Source: Yersinia ruckeri ATCC 29473
GTDB taxonomy: Bacteria > Pseudomonadota > Gammaproteobacteria > Enterobacterales > Enterobacteriaceae
Assembly (NCBI RefSeq): GCF_000754815.1
Contig: NZ_KN150747.1
Coordinates: forward strand, 3,239,328-3,303,327
DNA length: 64,000 bases
Direction: 5' to 3'
Position numbers and translations under genes: made by a program. This document shows, piece by piece, positions 25,684 through 33,594 of the stretch (the first letter of the stretch is position 1; each line of letters begins with the position of its first letter). The notes beneath the pieces were generated by a model. That model saw only the letters and a program-made list of their open reading frames with translations, ran no database searches and was not told the origin of the DNA.

Positions 25684-26097
25684 ATGAAGAAATTAGTGAC
25701 AGCAGCGGCACTATTGGCATTATGTAGTGCACCGGCATTAGCGCAGAAAACCGCAGCACCTGCTCAGGGTGGTTTTGACGGCCCGACGACGACTCAAACT
25801 CAAGCAGTCAATCAGGGCGGTTTCCAAGGGCCAAATGCCACCAGTACTACGGTTGATAAAGTCAAATCCATGCGTGACAATACCCGAGTAACATTACAGG
25901 GCAACATTGAAGAACGCTTAACGCATGATACTTATACTTTCCGTGATAGCACCGGTACCATCACCGTAGATATTGATGCCAAACGCTGGAATGGCCAGAC
26001 TCTCACGCCAAAAGATAAAGTACAAATTGAAGGGAAAGTGGATAAAGACTGGAACTCTGTTGAAGTCGATGTGAAAAGCATTACCAAACTACCATAA
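25684..26097 (+). CDS. YgiW/YdeI-family stress-tolerance OB-fold protein
   Basis: A 137-residue periplasmic protein: signal peptide MKKLVTAAALLALCSAPALA, then a Gln/Gly/Thr-rich linker with two similar QGGF(D/Q)GP segments, and an OB-fold (BOF) domain from about residue 58 (VKSMRDNTRVTLQGNIEERL, to the end). YgiW/VisP-type proteins are linked to stress tolerance and virulence in Salmonella. Paralogues occur, so I give no symbol. The 400 bp upstream are gene-free. Confidence 0.85.
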   Translation: MKKLVTAAALLALCSAPALAQKTAAPAQGGFDGPTTTQTQAVNQGGFQGPNATSTTVDKVKSMRDNTRVTLQGNIEERLTHDTYTFRDSTGTITVDIDAKRWNGQTLTPKDKVQIEGKVDKDWNSVEVDVKSITKLP

Positions 26098-26104
26098 TTC
26101 CTAA

Positions 26105-26137
26105 CGCCCTATCTCTGCGTTCATCACGGGGATAGGG
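26105..26137. terminator. Hairpin after the ygiW-like gene
   Basis: GCCCTATC / GATAGGGC pair across a 17-nt loop, 8 bp after the stop. No T-run follows, so it may be an mRNA 3' stabiliser rather than a terminator. Confidence 0.4.
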
Positions 26138-26168
26138 CTATGTCTGCCAGCCTAAAAATAACCCGCAA

Positions 26169-26351
26169 TCAATACTCCTGATCAACAATCAGCCGTTTGC
26201 CCAGCATGATGCTGTCCTGAATTTCGTAATCCAGCTTTTCATACATCCCCAGCACTGCGTCATTATCGTCGCGCACCATAATGTTTATTTTCGGGCAGCC
26301 CCGGGCGATGAGTTTCTTTTCCAGCCGGCTGATCAGCGCATTGGCAATGCC
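26169..26351. repeat. Left 183-bp direct repeat (displaced ypeA 3' end, attL side)
   Basis: Identical by eye to 38774-38956. It equals exactly the last 183 nt of ypeA, including its TGA stop, with no upstream part of the gene. It marks the left end of the 12.6-kb island; the offset to the right copy is 12,605 bp. The truncated 61-codon fragment is not expected to be functional. Confidence 0.95.
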
Positions 26352-26475
26352 AATTTAAACTCTGGTGAGAACTGGGGTTAAGACTATATTCTCAATAAAA
26401 ATCAAAATATTATATAAACAAAGAATTGCAGTATTGTGCGTTGTAGGTGTGGCATAAATAAAGAGAATCTTAATA

Positions 26476-27201
26476 CTAATAAATCGAATATGCGGAAAAA
26501 TTCTCACAATCACTTTGTATATCCAGAGTTTTCTCCTCTGAAAAATTAATCATTAATACACTAGCATCGTCTTCAAGTTCTTCCCAGATGACACACTCAT
26601 CTATATGCTCAGCCCAGTAACCATCAGTAGATAAGACAAGTTTTTCTATATCTATTATAGGGAATTCATTCAGTTCTGGTGTATAGAAACGTTTGGCATT
26701 TAGATGGCGAGTAAGCGTAAAACGTGAATATGCATGAGAGTTGCACTGGCAATCAGCTGCCAGTAATTGCAGATGTTGTTGATATGTATTATGTGGTTTA
26801 ATTAACCAGCGTATCGAAAGTGCATTTTTTTGTTTTCCAAATAAACAATCCCCACAATGTAGAGTCGTCACAACTTGGAGTTCTTTATCCCAAAAAACGA
26901 CAGCATAGCTTGCAGTTTCATGTAAATAGCTATGGCGTAAGTTTTTTTGTTTCTCTCTCAATATAGCAACAATTTCATTTATATCGATCTTTAACATTGA
27001 AGTACTATCTATACGAAGTTTGCATTCGGCTATTACTGTATTTGCCCAATATTTTGCCAGGCCAGACTCATGCGATATATTATTTTTCTCCGCAGCATCT
27101 ACTGCTATCGCAATAAATATTTCATCATTTTCATACAAAGCCACTGCGTCATTATTTTTCAACTTTTTCAAACCTTTGCGGCTAACCCATGTTATCAGCA
27201 T
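26476..27201 (-). CDS. PP2C-like phosphatase-fold protein
   Basis: A 241-residue protein that I read as a divergent PP2C-family Ser/Thr phosphatase: KNNDAVAL (D18) and IAVDAAEK (D35) align with the first two metal motifs, LHCGDCLFG (115-123) with the GDSR strand, LSTDGYW (190-196, D193) with the SDGLW motif, and EDDASVLMI (210-218) with the DNxT motif. It is the last gene of an HTH / nucleotidyltransferase / PP2C operon, 2 bp after the nucleotidyltransferase stop. The target is unknown. The glycine normally following the second Asp is Ala, so activity should be tested. Confidence 0.6.
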   Translation of the reverse strand: MLITWVSRKGLKKLKNNDAVALYENDEIFIAIAVDAAEKNNISHESGLAKYWANTVIAECKLRIDSTSMLKIDINEIVAILREKQKNLRHSYLHETASYAVVFWDKELQVVTTLHCGDCLFGKQKNALSIRWLIKPHNTYQQHLQLLAADCQCNSHAYSRFTLTRHLNAKRFYTPELNEFPIIDIEKLVLSTDGYWAEHIDECVIWEELEDDASVLMINFSEEKTLDIQSDCENFSAYSIY

Positions 27202-27203
27202 AA

Positions 27204-27911
27204 TTATTTACCAATCTCGATTATCTTCTCTAGCCTTTCATAGATCTCATCTTCTCGCGCTTTATCACCATATGTATGACTTTGAATTGCATAATCGAAA
27301 TCATTCAATTTAAGAAGGGCTTCAATTTGTTGACTAATATATATTTTTAAATCATTTTCCGCTGTAGATATTTCATTTACAAGCTCTGATCGGCCATCAA
27401 CTAAATTGAGAATATCTTCAATATCGCGACTTTCTAGAGGATCCCCCCTTCCACGGCCATTGTATGCTTCCAATTTAGTAGCAATAAAATAAACAGGACT
27501 TATCAAATTAATACTTAGCTCAGGTGCTAAGTTAAAATAGGTGCTTGTTTCCATTGCTTTCCTATACCATCGGTTAGTAAAACCTAATACACTTTCATCA
27601 TCTGGCATAAAATCAACTCGCAAATCACCAAGCTTCATTGCACAAATAGGCGCACCATCGTCATCAGGCACCTCAATTTTAAATCCATGCGCTTGAAGCT
27701 CTTGCTGAAGTGCTGAATAATTTGTATAGCTCATGACATGCATAATGAGATCAACATCATCGGTGTGGCGTATTTGTTCCCGAGTAAACTCATCGGTGAC
27801 TAAAAGACTTGTCGTACATCCCCCAACAAACGTCATTTTCTCACGTAAATCAGAGCCTAATGCTTCAGCAACACGCTGGAGCATATCTAATTGAATCTCA
27901 CTATTAATCAT
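27204..27911 (-). CDS. AbiEii-like nucleotidyltransferase
   Basis: A 235-residue protein with the motifs of the AbiEii/MenA-type nucleotidyltransferase toxins: FVGGCTTSLL (28-37), the Asp-x-Asp motif TDDVDLIM (50-57), a third acidic strand LRVDFMPD near residue 97, and a KLEAYNGRGRGDPLESRDIED segment near residue 150 (given in part). Such enzymes typically modify tRNA 3' ends, but that is family knowledge, not shown here. It overlaps the upstream HTH gene by 4 bp (ATGA). Confidence 0.7.
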   Translation of the reverse strand: MINSEIQLDMLQRVAEALGSDLREKMTFVGGCTTSLLVTDEFTREQIRHTDDVDLIMHVMSYTNYSALQQELQAHGFKIEVPDDDGAPICAMKLGDLRVDFMPDDESVLGFTNRWYRKAMETSTYFNLAPELSINLISPVYFIATKLEAYNGRGRGDPLESRDIEDILNLVDGRSELVNEISTAENDLKIYISQQIEALLKLNDFDYAIQSHTYGDKAREDEIYERLEKIIEIGK

Positions 27912-28570
27912 TGAGTTACTTCCATCTGTTTCATCAACATACCTGATGCTAAATTACGTTCACGCGGTTGTCCAATACGTACAGCATCTATGAGCGCTAA
28001 CAAAGCATACATTTCAGGATCTCGCCGAACCGCATAAGTTGCCGTTTTAAATAAAGGCTCAACCGATTGGCCCTTGGTATTACCTTTCGCATCAGGCCAA
28101 ACAGGGATGACATCTCCCGCCCCCATCAGCTTTCCTTGCAGTACCGGAGCACCAATTGATGTTGCAATGCCTCGAGTCAATTCTCCTGATCTGGTTGGGA
28201 ATATGTATCTCAATCCATATATAATGAGTTCGAAAAGTGCTTTGACATTGGTACGTGGTACACCTAATTTTCTGTCCCGCTTTACAAGACCTACTGAGAT
28301 CATATCTTGCAGAGATAAACTTACCTGACTTTTACTTATTCCTGTTTCGGCAGCCAAAGCCCTAACGCTGTAACGCTCCACAAGCCAGTCATCAACAGAC
28401 GTATCAGGCGTCAGTAGATTGGTTGTAGGCGTATACAAATCCTCCGCAGCTTCCCAATCCCACCAAATATTGGAAGCTAACGCGAACGAATTCCGCTGAT
28501 TTTTTAGTCGACTTTCTTGCTTTTGCAAGCAAATGAGTTTTAGCATCAAACCAACATCTTGACTTTTCAT
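27908..28570 (-). CDS. Winged-helix/HTH regulator of the nucleotidyltransferase operon
   Basis: The start at 28570 (MKSQDVGLMLKLIC) has GGTGG just upstream and gives 220 residues. An upstream in-frame start at 28642 would run through the predicted promoter and operator, so I reject it. The HTH is VRALAAETGISKSQVSLSLQ near residues 80-100, followed by a C-terminal domain conserved in regulator-nucleotidyltransferase pairs. By analogy with AbiEi it may be both autorepressor and antitoxin. A 30-bp palindrome covers its promoter. Confidence 0.65.
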   Translation of the reverse strand: MKSQDVGLMLKLICLQKQESRLKNQRNSFALASNIWWDWEAAEDLYTPTTNLLTPDTSVDDWLVERYSVRALAAETGISKSQVSLSLQDMISVGLVKRDRKLGVPRTNVKALFELIIYGLRYIFPTRSGELTRGIATSIGAPVLQGKLMGAGDVIPVWPDAKGNTKGQSVEPLFKTATYAVRRDPEMYALLALIDAVRIGQPRERNLASGMLMKQMEVTQ

Positions 28571-28585
28571 TTTCACCACCCAATA

Positions 28586-28615
28586 ATTGTCCCAAGTCCT
28601 AGGACTCAGGACAAT
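28586..28615. promoter_or_regulatory. 30-bp palindromic operator of the HTH-NTase-PP2C operon
   Basis: Thirteen of fifteen base pairs match around the centre 28600/28601: outer arms ATTGTCC / GGACAAT, inner core AGTCCTAGGACT. It overlaps the -10 element and the likely transcription start of the operon, so it fits an autorepression site. Confidence 0.7.
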
Positions 28616-28642
28616 GTACTTATTAATTTTCCATCTAGTCAA
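28613..28642 (-). promoter_or_regulatory. Promoter of the HTH-NTase-PP2C operon
   Basis: On the minus strand, -35 TTGACT (28637-28642), an 18-bp spacer and -10 TACATT (28613-28618). The transcription start would fall inside the palindrome, 36 nt before the start codon. Confidence 0.55.
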
Positions 28643-28904
28643 GCAATAAATTCACGCTCCACGAGTGAGAGATAGTGATGTGAATTAGTAGCCAAATTTA
28701 GTTTGGATCAAATAGTCGAATACGTGCCGTCTAAGCCTTCACAATTGCAAATACGAGTCACTAAATAAGCCCTATATTTTCAAGTCATTCAATAGGCCAA
28801 AAAACGCATAGCGTTCTAGAAATAATTAAGTTATTAGGTGTGAAAATTCTCTATTGCTCTACCGCGAGGTTTTTTCATCACCCTGCAAGTATTGCACTTA
28901 GCGC

Positions 28905-29154
28905 ATGGCTGGTGCTGGTGCAGCGGCATTAGTTGCTATGTCGGCGGCAACCTACCGCTGGAGGTAAAATTGCTTCTTCTATTCGTGAAAATACGCAATC
29001 AAGAATGAATGCTGGAACATCTCAAGATACTTTCGAGAATGACAGCCTTGGTGCGGGGAAAAGCACTGCGACTGAACGCCCCAATGTAGAAAACCTTAGT
29101 GAACAAGAAATGATCGATAACTTCGTTAATAAAACGCCAAGGGATGATAGCTAA
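28905..29154 (+). pseudogene. C-terminal remnant of an unidentified (possibly membrane) protein
   Basis: Two overlapping frames encode an Ala/Gly-rich stretch (GAGAAALVAMSAA) and then a hydrophilic tail (GGKIASSIRENTQSR ... MIDNFVNKTPRDDS). Joined by one frameshift near 28950 they look like the C-terminal end of a larger protein. The composition recalls TrbL/VirB6-type conjugation proteins, but this is a weak impression. The stop overlaps the next start (TAATG), suggesting both came from one operon. Confidence 0.3.
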
Positions 29155-29390
29155 TGGACAATTCACAACCCATCAAGCAGGTTGAAAATTTCATCCCCTT
29201 TTTAAATGAGTTAATAACAATTATCGCCACACCAGCTGAAAACACTCAGCCAAAAAGCCAAGCCATAGCTTTTGCAGACCTACTGATTGATATCAGTGTT
29301 ATGTTGCACTGCCACCTTAGCGGTGGCCCTGTGATATCAGCACGACAAATTGACGAGCTAAAAGCTGATGCCAGGAAAATTATAAGATAG
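29154..29390 (+). CDS. Small hypothetical protein, coupled to the upstream remnant
   Basis: A 78-residue acidic-neutral protein (MDNSQPIKQVENFIPFLNEL ...), mostly helical by composition. I do not recognise the family. Its ATG overlaps the stop of the preceding fragment, which argues for a former operon. It may be a leftover of the element that founded the island. Confidence 0.4.
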   Translation: MDNSQPIKQVENFIPFLNELITIIATPAENTQPKSQAIAFADLLIDISVMLHCHLSGGPVISARQIDELKADARKIIR

Positions 29391-29403
29391 TCGAGTAAAA
29401 AGA

Positions 29404-29548
29404 TTATTCAGCAAATCCAGCGTAGCAATCAGACGCTGGTTTTTTATTTCGTAATACCCACCGCTTATGGTTATCCTGGACGTTAAACCAAAACTCGGGA
29501 TTAGTATCGAAGAATGCTGCTAGCAGTGATATTTCCTTAGCATTTATC
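29404..29548 (-). pseudogene. higA-like antitoxin gene, 3' half (split by an insertion)
   Basis: The frame NAKEISLLAAFFDTNPEFWF followed by NVQDNHKRW matches the C-terminal half of HigA-type XRE antitoxins. The 5' half lies at 33677-33835 on the same strand. Joining the halves at the shared GATAAA sequence gives one uninterrupted frame of about 97 residues, the usual HigA length. The gene was therefore split by the 4.1-kb element 29549-33676. No higB toxin gene is seen next to either half. Confidence 0.8.
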
Positions 29549-29573
29549 TGTATTAGTTCAAACTCGACCTGAC
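29549..29573. repeat. Left terminal inverted repeat of the retron-bearing element
   Basis: A 25-bp repeat beginning TGTATTAG and ending CGACCTGAC, inverted relative to 33652-33676 with 24 of 25 matches. It abuts ATTTATC, the probable target duplication. Confidence 0.85.
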
Positions 29574-29816
29574 AGTTTTCTCGGAAAGAACACAATCAAG
29601 TCTGACTGTCGGTTGTGAGCGAGAAAGAGACATCTAACCTTCTTAACGAATGATTCGTGGTAGCACTACGAAAGTGCCTAGATTAGCCGCAGTAATCCAA
29701 GAAGAATAAGTCACGCGTCCATATTTTTATCAAAAAAATCCATGATGCAAAACAGCGCTTGTATCTTTCTTAATAAATAGTAGCATTACTTTTTCCCTGA
29801 AAATCATCAATCTAAA

Positions 29817-31178
29817 ATGAATATTAGAAAAATAAAGCAGTCCAGATTTGATTCTCTAGCGGCGTATGCGAGGGACCCTCGGGCAAAAACCTTTGGCAGG
29901 GAGATCGCTTGGTATGAAACTGAAGACAAAAGTATTGTTTCATGCATCATACAAGATTACACAGATAAAGATTTTTTCGGGATATTAATGGCGCGTGATG
30001 AATCTGAACGATACCGTTTTATTGATAATTCCGAATGGAATGAAAATTTTGCTCTTTCTGAATCCGCCTTGTTGACCAAAATACTAGAAATACATGAAAA
30101 TATTGATAAGGAAAGATTGCAAGGGGGGATTCATAAGGCCCCGGTTGATTTTTTTATTCCACTAATAAAAACAAAAAACAAACTATCTCCTCTTTTCAAT
30201 GAGTTGGTATCTAATTCATTATTTGCTTCTGCAAAGAATATTATTGAACCCATGATGCGTTGGTATGAAGATACCGATGGTAATTTTGTAGAGCAATTTC
30301 AGACAACAGGTTTTAATCAACGAATATGGGAGCTGTATCTATTCGCTCTTTTGACTGAAAATGATATAACATTCAATCAGAAAGAAGCTATTCCTGACTT
30401 TATTTGTGATAGCTTCCATGGTGAATTTTGCATAGAAGCTACAACTGTCAACCCTTCAATAATAGAGGGTAAAGATGAAGAATTGCCACAATATCACAAC
30501 TTAAAAGATTTGGAGGATATAAAGAATAACTATTATCCTATAAAATATGGAAGTGCTCTTTTTTCAAAACTTAAAAAAAAGTATTGGGAAAAGCCAGCTT
30601 GCAAAGATAAGCCTTTAGTTTTTGCTATCACAGACTGTCTCTGTCCTGCTTCCGGTAAAGATTCCAGGGCATCATTACCATATTATCTTTATGGGTACAG
30701 ACATGAGGCCAAAGTAGACGATAGTGGGAGTGTGACAATAGTTCCTGTTAAGATCGAAGAGCATACTTGGGGAAAAAAAGTAATACCTTCAGGTTTTTTT
30801 AATCTTCCAGAAGCGGAAAATATTAGCGCTGTGATTTTCTCTAATGATGCATCATTTGGAAAGTTCAATCGTATGGGACTTCTAAATGAATTTGCACCTG
30901 AAGGTTCGGAGATGATTAGGACGGGACTTAGAATTAATCATGATGTCAATGCAATAAGGCCTCAATCATTTAGCCTGGAAGTCGACTCTCCTTCCTACCA
31001 TGAGCAGTGGAGTGAAGGTCTTGAGGTTTACCATAACCCTAACGCTTTACATCCTCTATCTAGGAATGTATTTCAAGAGGCCGCGAATCATTATTTATTA
31101 GCTGATGGGCAAATTAAAACATATTTACCAGACTTTCATCCGCTTGGTTCAATTACTAAAGTAAAACATTTAGAGTAA
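29817..31178 (+). CDS. Putative PD-(D/E)XK-superfamily protein, unknown function
   Basis: A 453-residue protein that I cannot assign to a named family. The segment RIWELYLFALLTENDITF ... IPDFICD ... GEFCIEATT (residues 169-210) has the layout of a PD-(D/E)XK nuclease core: E172, D194 and E207, with Thr/Ala where Lys is usual. The N-terminal 130 residues and C-terminal 200 residues show no known motif. It is convergent with the retron RT and shares its element. There is no good Shine-Dalgarno sequence at 29817; codon use is AT-rich. Confidence 0.55.
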   Translation: MNIRKIKQSRFDSLAAYARDPRAKTFGREIAWYETEDKSIVSCIIQDYTDKDFFGILMARDESERYRFIDNSEWNENFALSESALLTKILEIHENIDKERLQGGIHKAPVDFFIPLIKTKNKLSPLFNELVSNSLFASAKNIIEPMMRWYEDTDGNFVEQFQTTGFNQRIWELYLFALLTENDITFNQKEAIPDFICDSFHGEFCIEATTVNPSIIEGKDEELPQYHNLKDLEDIKNNYYPIKYGSALFSKLKKKYWEKPACKDKPLVFAITDCLCPASGKDSRASLPYYLYGYRHEAKVDDSGSVTIVPVKIEEHTWGKKVIPSGFFNLPEAENISAVIFSNDASFGKFNRMGLLNEFAPEGSEMIRTGLRINHDVNAIRPQSFSLEVDSPSYHEQWSEGLEVYHNPNALHPLSRNVFQEAANHYLLADGQIKTYLPDFHPLGSITKVKHLE

Positions 31179-31221
31179 GCGTTAGTATTTATTTTAAAAA
31201 GGCTATTATATACTATTTGAT

Positions 31222-31251
31222 TATCGAAGGTGGGGCAACCCACCTTCGATA
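31222..31251 (+). terminator. Perfect 13-bp hairpin after the PD-(D/E)XK-like gene
   Basis: TATCGAAGGTGGG pairs exactly with CCCACCTTCGATA across a GCAA tetraloop, 43 bp after the stop. There is no T-run; it may be a terminator core or an mRNA 3' protective structure. Confidence 0.6.
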
Positions 31252-31265
31252 TATGTCAGTAACGT

Positions 31266-31286
31266 CCGCTCCGTGCCAGAAACGGA
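31266..31286. repeat. 21-bp inverted repeat flanking the retron, left copy
   Basis: The reverse complement reads TCCGTTTCTGGCACGGAGCGG and matches 33595-33615 at 18 of 21 positions. The pair encloses the RT gene and its RNA. Confidence 0.55.
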
Positions 31287-31322
31287 CTTAAGAATTACAG
31301 CGGACATGGTGGCTGAATAGTG

Positions 31323-31357
31323 AAAAATCAGTTGTTAGCTGTACTCAACTGATTTTT
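31323..31357. terminator. Bidirectional terminator between the retron RT and the convergent gene
   Basis: A 12-bp stem AAAAATCAGTTG / CAACTGATTTTT with an 11-nt loop and T-runs on both strands, 72 bp after the RT stop. Confidence 0.8.
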
Positions 31358-31429
31358 CTGTAATTATAATGCTATGTATTGACATACGTGAAGTGAATGA
31401 AATGTGAATCGAAAGAGCAGCACGTCATA

Positions 31430-33268
31430 CTATTCTTTAACAGTATCATAATGGTTTATAACTTTTTCTAAACGTTCTAGAAGACTTGTAAATCCACTAA
31501 AATCAATATCATGCTTTTTGGCATGAACAATATGCGTCGCGAATGATTCCTTGCTTAAGTCATTATCAGGATCACGTTTTGAAGCGGTATTGAAAACTTT
31601 TCCTTTATGCGGCCTGAGTCTATCTGTATCTGTAAAAAAATGTTCTATATCAGTTTCCGCATATCCCTTAATCTGAGGTGTAAGCACTAAGTAGAGATTA
31701 TGAAAAATATGTACAAATTCAGAAGACCGGATATCCATTAATCCTGTTGGGGAAATTTTGATATCATTAATCTTACTGACATAATTGATCAAGTCTTTTG
31801 GGCCGCTATCATTATCAACAAATATAATTACTGGATTAGATGGTTTTGGAGCTTTGTAGTAATTAAAGTTATTTTTATAATGAATAATAAAATCCTTTAA
31901 ATAATCAGCGCCGCCATAGAGTTCCAGTAAATATTTTGTTCGCTCATTATAATCAATAAAATTTGTAAGTATTTTATACGGGGAACTTGCGCTTTTCACT
32001 ACAGCCAGTTTGGGGAATAATGAGGCTAGTTTATGTATTGCTGCCTTTAAATAGACATTATCGGTTTTACCTTCCGTAAGGATTGTTGGTAAGTTGTTAC
32101 CATAAAACAAACGATAGAATAGAAATTTACTAAATGTTTTTTCTCTTGAGTTATGTAAGCAACGCCTGCTTTTGGCTTGGCCTTTTTTAATGGCGTCTTT
32201 TTTTAAATGGTATTTTGGATTTAATTTTTCACCTTGGCGTAGTCGATTGTAGTGATCGATTTGATCTATGAAATTAAGCTTTCCTTCAAGGCGATTGATA
32301 TTCCCTTTTGTTTCTTTACTATCAATTATTTCTACAAATTCACCGTTCTTAAATAAATGATTGCACTGAGCGCGTACAAGCCTCCAATATTCTTTTTTTG
32401 TATTAGGTTTTTTATTTACAACCAAACCTGTTACTTCTTGCCTTGAGTCTTTGTACTGATTTCTTGTTTTGCTTTCATTAATTATAAAGCCTGAAAGAAT
32501 TATTTCATTTCTAACTCTCTTACTAATAACATACTTGTTATTTTGTTTTTTTGCTATAGAAGAAGAAAAGTCGCTCTTTCTTGTTGAAAATGTAATGTCA
32601 TCAGCATATCTCGTATATGTAAATGAATTTTTTTTTGCTATTGCAGCTAGTTTAATATCTAAAGAATGAGTGATTAGATTGGTAATTACTGGGGAGCAAG
32701 GGCTACCTTGGGGGAGTTCATTATTGCAGCAAGCAATTTTAGCAATTACAGTGGCAATTTCTGGATCAAGTAAAAAATTTCTATTTTTTATGAAAAAGCC
32801 TCGAACTCTACCGAAGTTAAAACTCCCAAAAAAATCCTCTAAGTCTATGTTAAAAACATACTTCTTACCTAAATGCATCATTGCATTTGTTATAATCGAA
32901 CGCTTTCTTTCAAATCCATGAGATAGCGAAGGTTGTTTTATTTCGGCACTAGAGCATTTTATCTTTAATATTTTTGAATTTTTTGCTTTCTGCCTTGCTA
33001 GTTCTGACTCTGGAAACTTATTATGAATAATTTCGTCTAAGCAATCGAGTAACAGTCCTGATAAAGATGACTGAATCATCTTCAATATTCCGTTAGGAGC
33101 GTTTATTATCCTTTCACCGCCATTTTTCTTTGATATTTTAAACTGAGTATATTGATTTTCAGGTTTTAATACATATAGGCTGTATGTGAACGCTGACGGC
33201 TTGATTCCTAATAGTTTAGCCAAATCAGGCTTTGTTTTTGCTTCTTTCAATGATTGTAGTCTTTTCAC
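31430..33268 (-). CDS. Retron reverse transcriptase with C-terminal TOPRIM domain (Ec67-like)
   Basis: A 612-residue protein. RT motifs: NAMMH (128-132, the retron NAxxH motif), FNIDLEDFF (motif A, D142), ELPQGSPCSPVITN (184-197), catalytic YADD (221-224) and VTGL (279-282, the retron VTG motif). A TOPRIM domain follows: ILTEGKTD (396-403) and VDNDSG (484-489). The fused RT-TOPRIM layout is that of retron Ec67 (Retron-Eco2), a known antiphage system in which the TOPRIM part is the effector. The GTG start at 33268 has AAGGTGA upstream and lies 17 bp after the ncRNA a2 repeat. Confidence 0.92.
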   Translation of the reverse strand: MKRLQSLKEAKTKPDLAKLLGIKPSAFTYSLYVLKPENQYTQFKISKKNGGERIINAPNGILKMIQSSLSGLLLDCLDEIIHNKFPESELARQKAKNSKILKIKCSSAEIKQPSLSHGFERKRSIITNAMMHLGKKYVFNIDLEDFFGSFNFGRVRGFFIKNRNFLLDPEIATVIAKIACCNNELPQGSPCSPVITNLITHSLDIKLAAIAKKNSFTYTRYADDITFSTRKSDFSSSIAKKQNNKYVISKRVRNEIILSGFIINESKTRNQYKDSRQEVTGLVVNKKPNTKKEYWRLVRAQCNHLFKNGEFVEIIDSKETKGNINRLEGKLNFIDQIDHYNRLRQGEKLNPKYHLKKDAIKKGQAKSRRCLHNSREKTFSKFLFYRLFYGNNLPTILTEGKTDNVYLKAAIHKLASLFPKLAVVKSASSPYKILTNFIDYNERTKYLLELYGGADYLKDFIIHYKNNFNYYKAPKPSNPVIIFVDNDSGPKDLINYVSKINDIKISPTGLMDIRSSEFVHIFHNLYLVLTPQIKGYAETDIEHFFTDTDRLRPHKGKVFNTASKRDPDNDLSKESFATHIVHAKKHDIDFSGFTSLLERLEKVINHYDTVKE

Positions 33269-33284
33269 TATATCACCTTGAAAA

Positions 33285-33421
33285 ATGGTTTATGGGCACT
33301 CTTACGCAAACTTGACAAGAACCTCGAGTAGCGCGGAGAACGTGAGACCCTGAAAGGCAATCCTATCGGACATTTTTTTCACTGATCGCGAAACGCGATC
33401 CAAAATCTGCCCATAAACCAT
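33285..33421 (-). ncRNA. Retron msr-msd RNA
   Basis: About 137 nt, directly upstream of the RT gene. The 14-nt a1 repeat (33408-33421, RNA ATGGTTTATGGGCA) is perfectly complementary to a2 (33285-33298). After a1 comes GATTTTG, then a 7-bp msr hairpin GATCGCG-TTT-CGCGATC (33384-33400) followed by AGTG. The likely branching guanosine is the G just after a1 (33407), by analogy with Ec67, whose GGCAGATTT, hairpin and AGTGCC landmarks I recall as similar. The copied DNA would start near 33301 and run to about 33370. Confidence 0.85.
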
Positions 33422-33594
33422 CATTACCATAGCAAAACTTAAAGAATATACAATTAACAAATTCACCTTAATGTGTATGGTCTTTACTAGTGTGATTAAT
33501 ATCACGCTTAGCTGTGAACCTTAGATCTCAAACTTTGAGTAAATCCTGAAGGCGTTGAATTGCTTATACAGAAGTAGGATATTTTTGAGCAACA

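Noticed and set aside
26169-26351. A second acetyltransferase gene
   Set aside because: Only the last 61 codons of ypeA are present, with no start or acetyl-CoA loop; it is a displaced gene end.
28571-28642. Upstream start (28642) for the HTH gene
   Set aside because: It would translate through the promoter and the palindromic operator; 28570 has a Shine-Dalgarno and follows them.
31430-33268. Group II intron maturase
   Set aside because: The RT has retron NAxxH and VTG motifs and a TOPRIM domain, no maturase X or HNH domain, and no intron domain V hairpin is seen nearby.
33301-33370. Short minus-strand ORF 33302-33505 overlapping the retron RNA
   Set aside because: It has no Shine-Dalgarno support, and the segment is better explained as msr-msd with perfect a1/a2 repeats.
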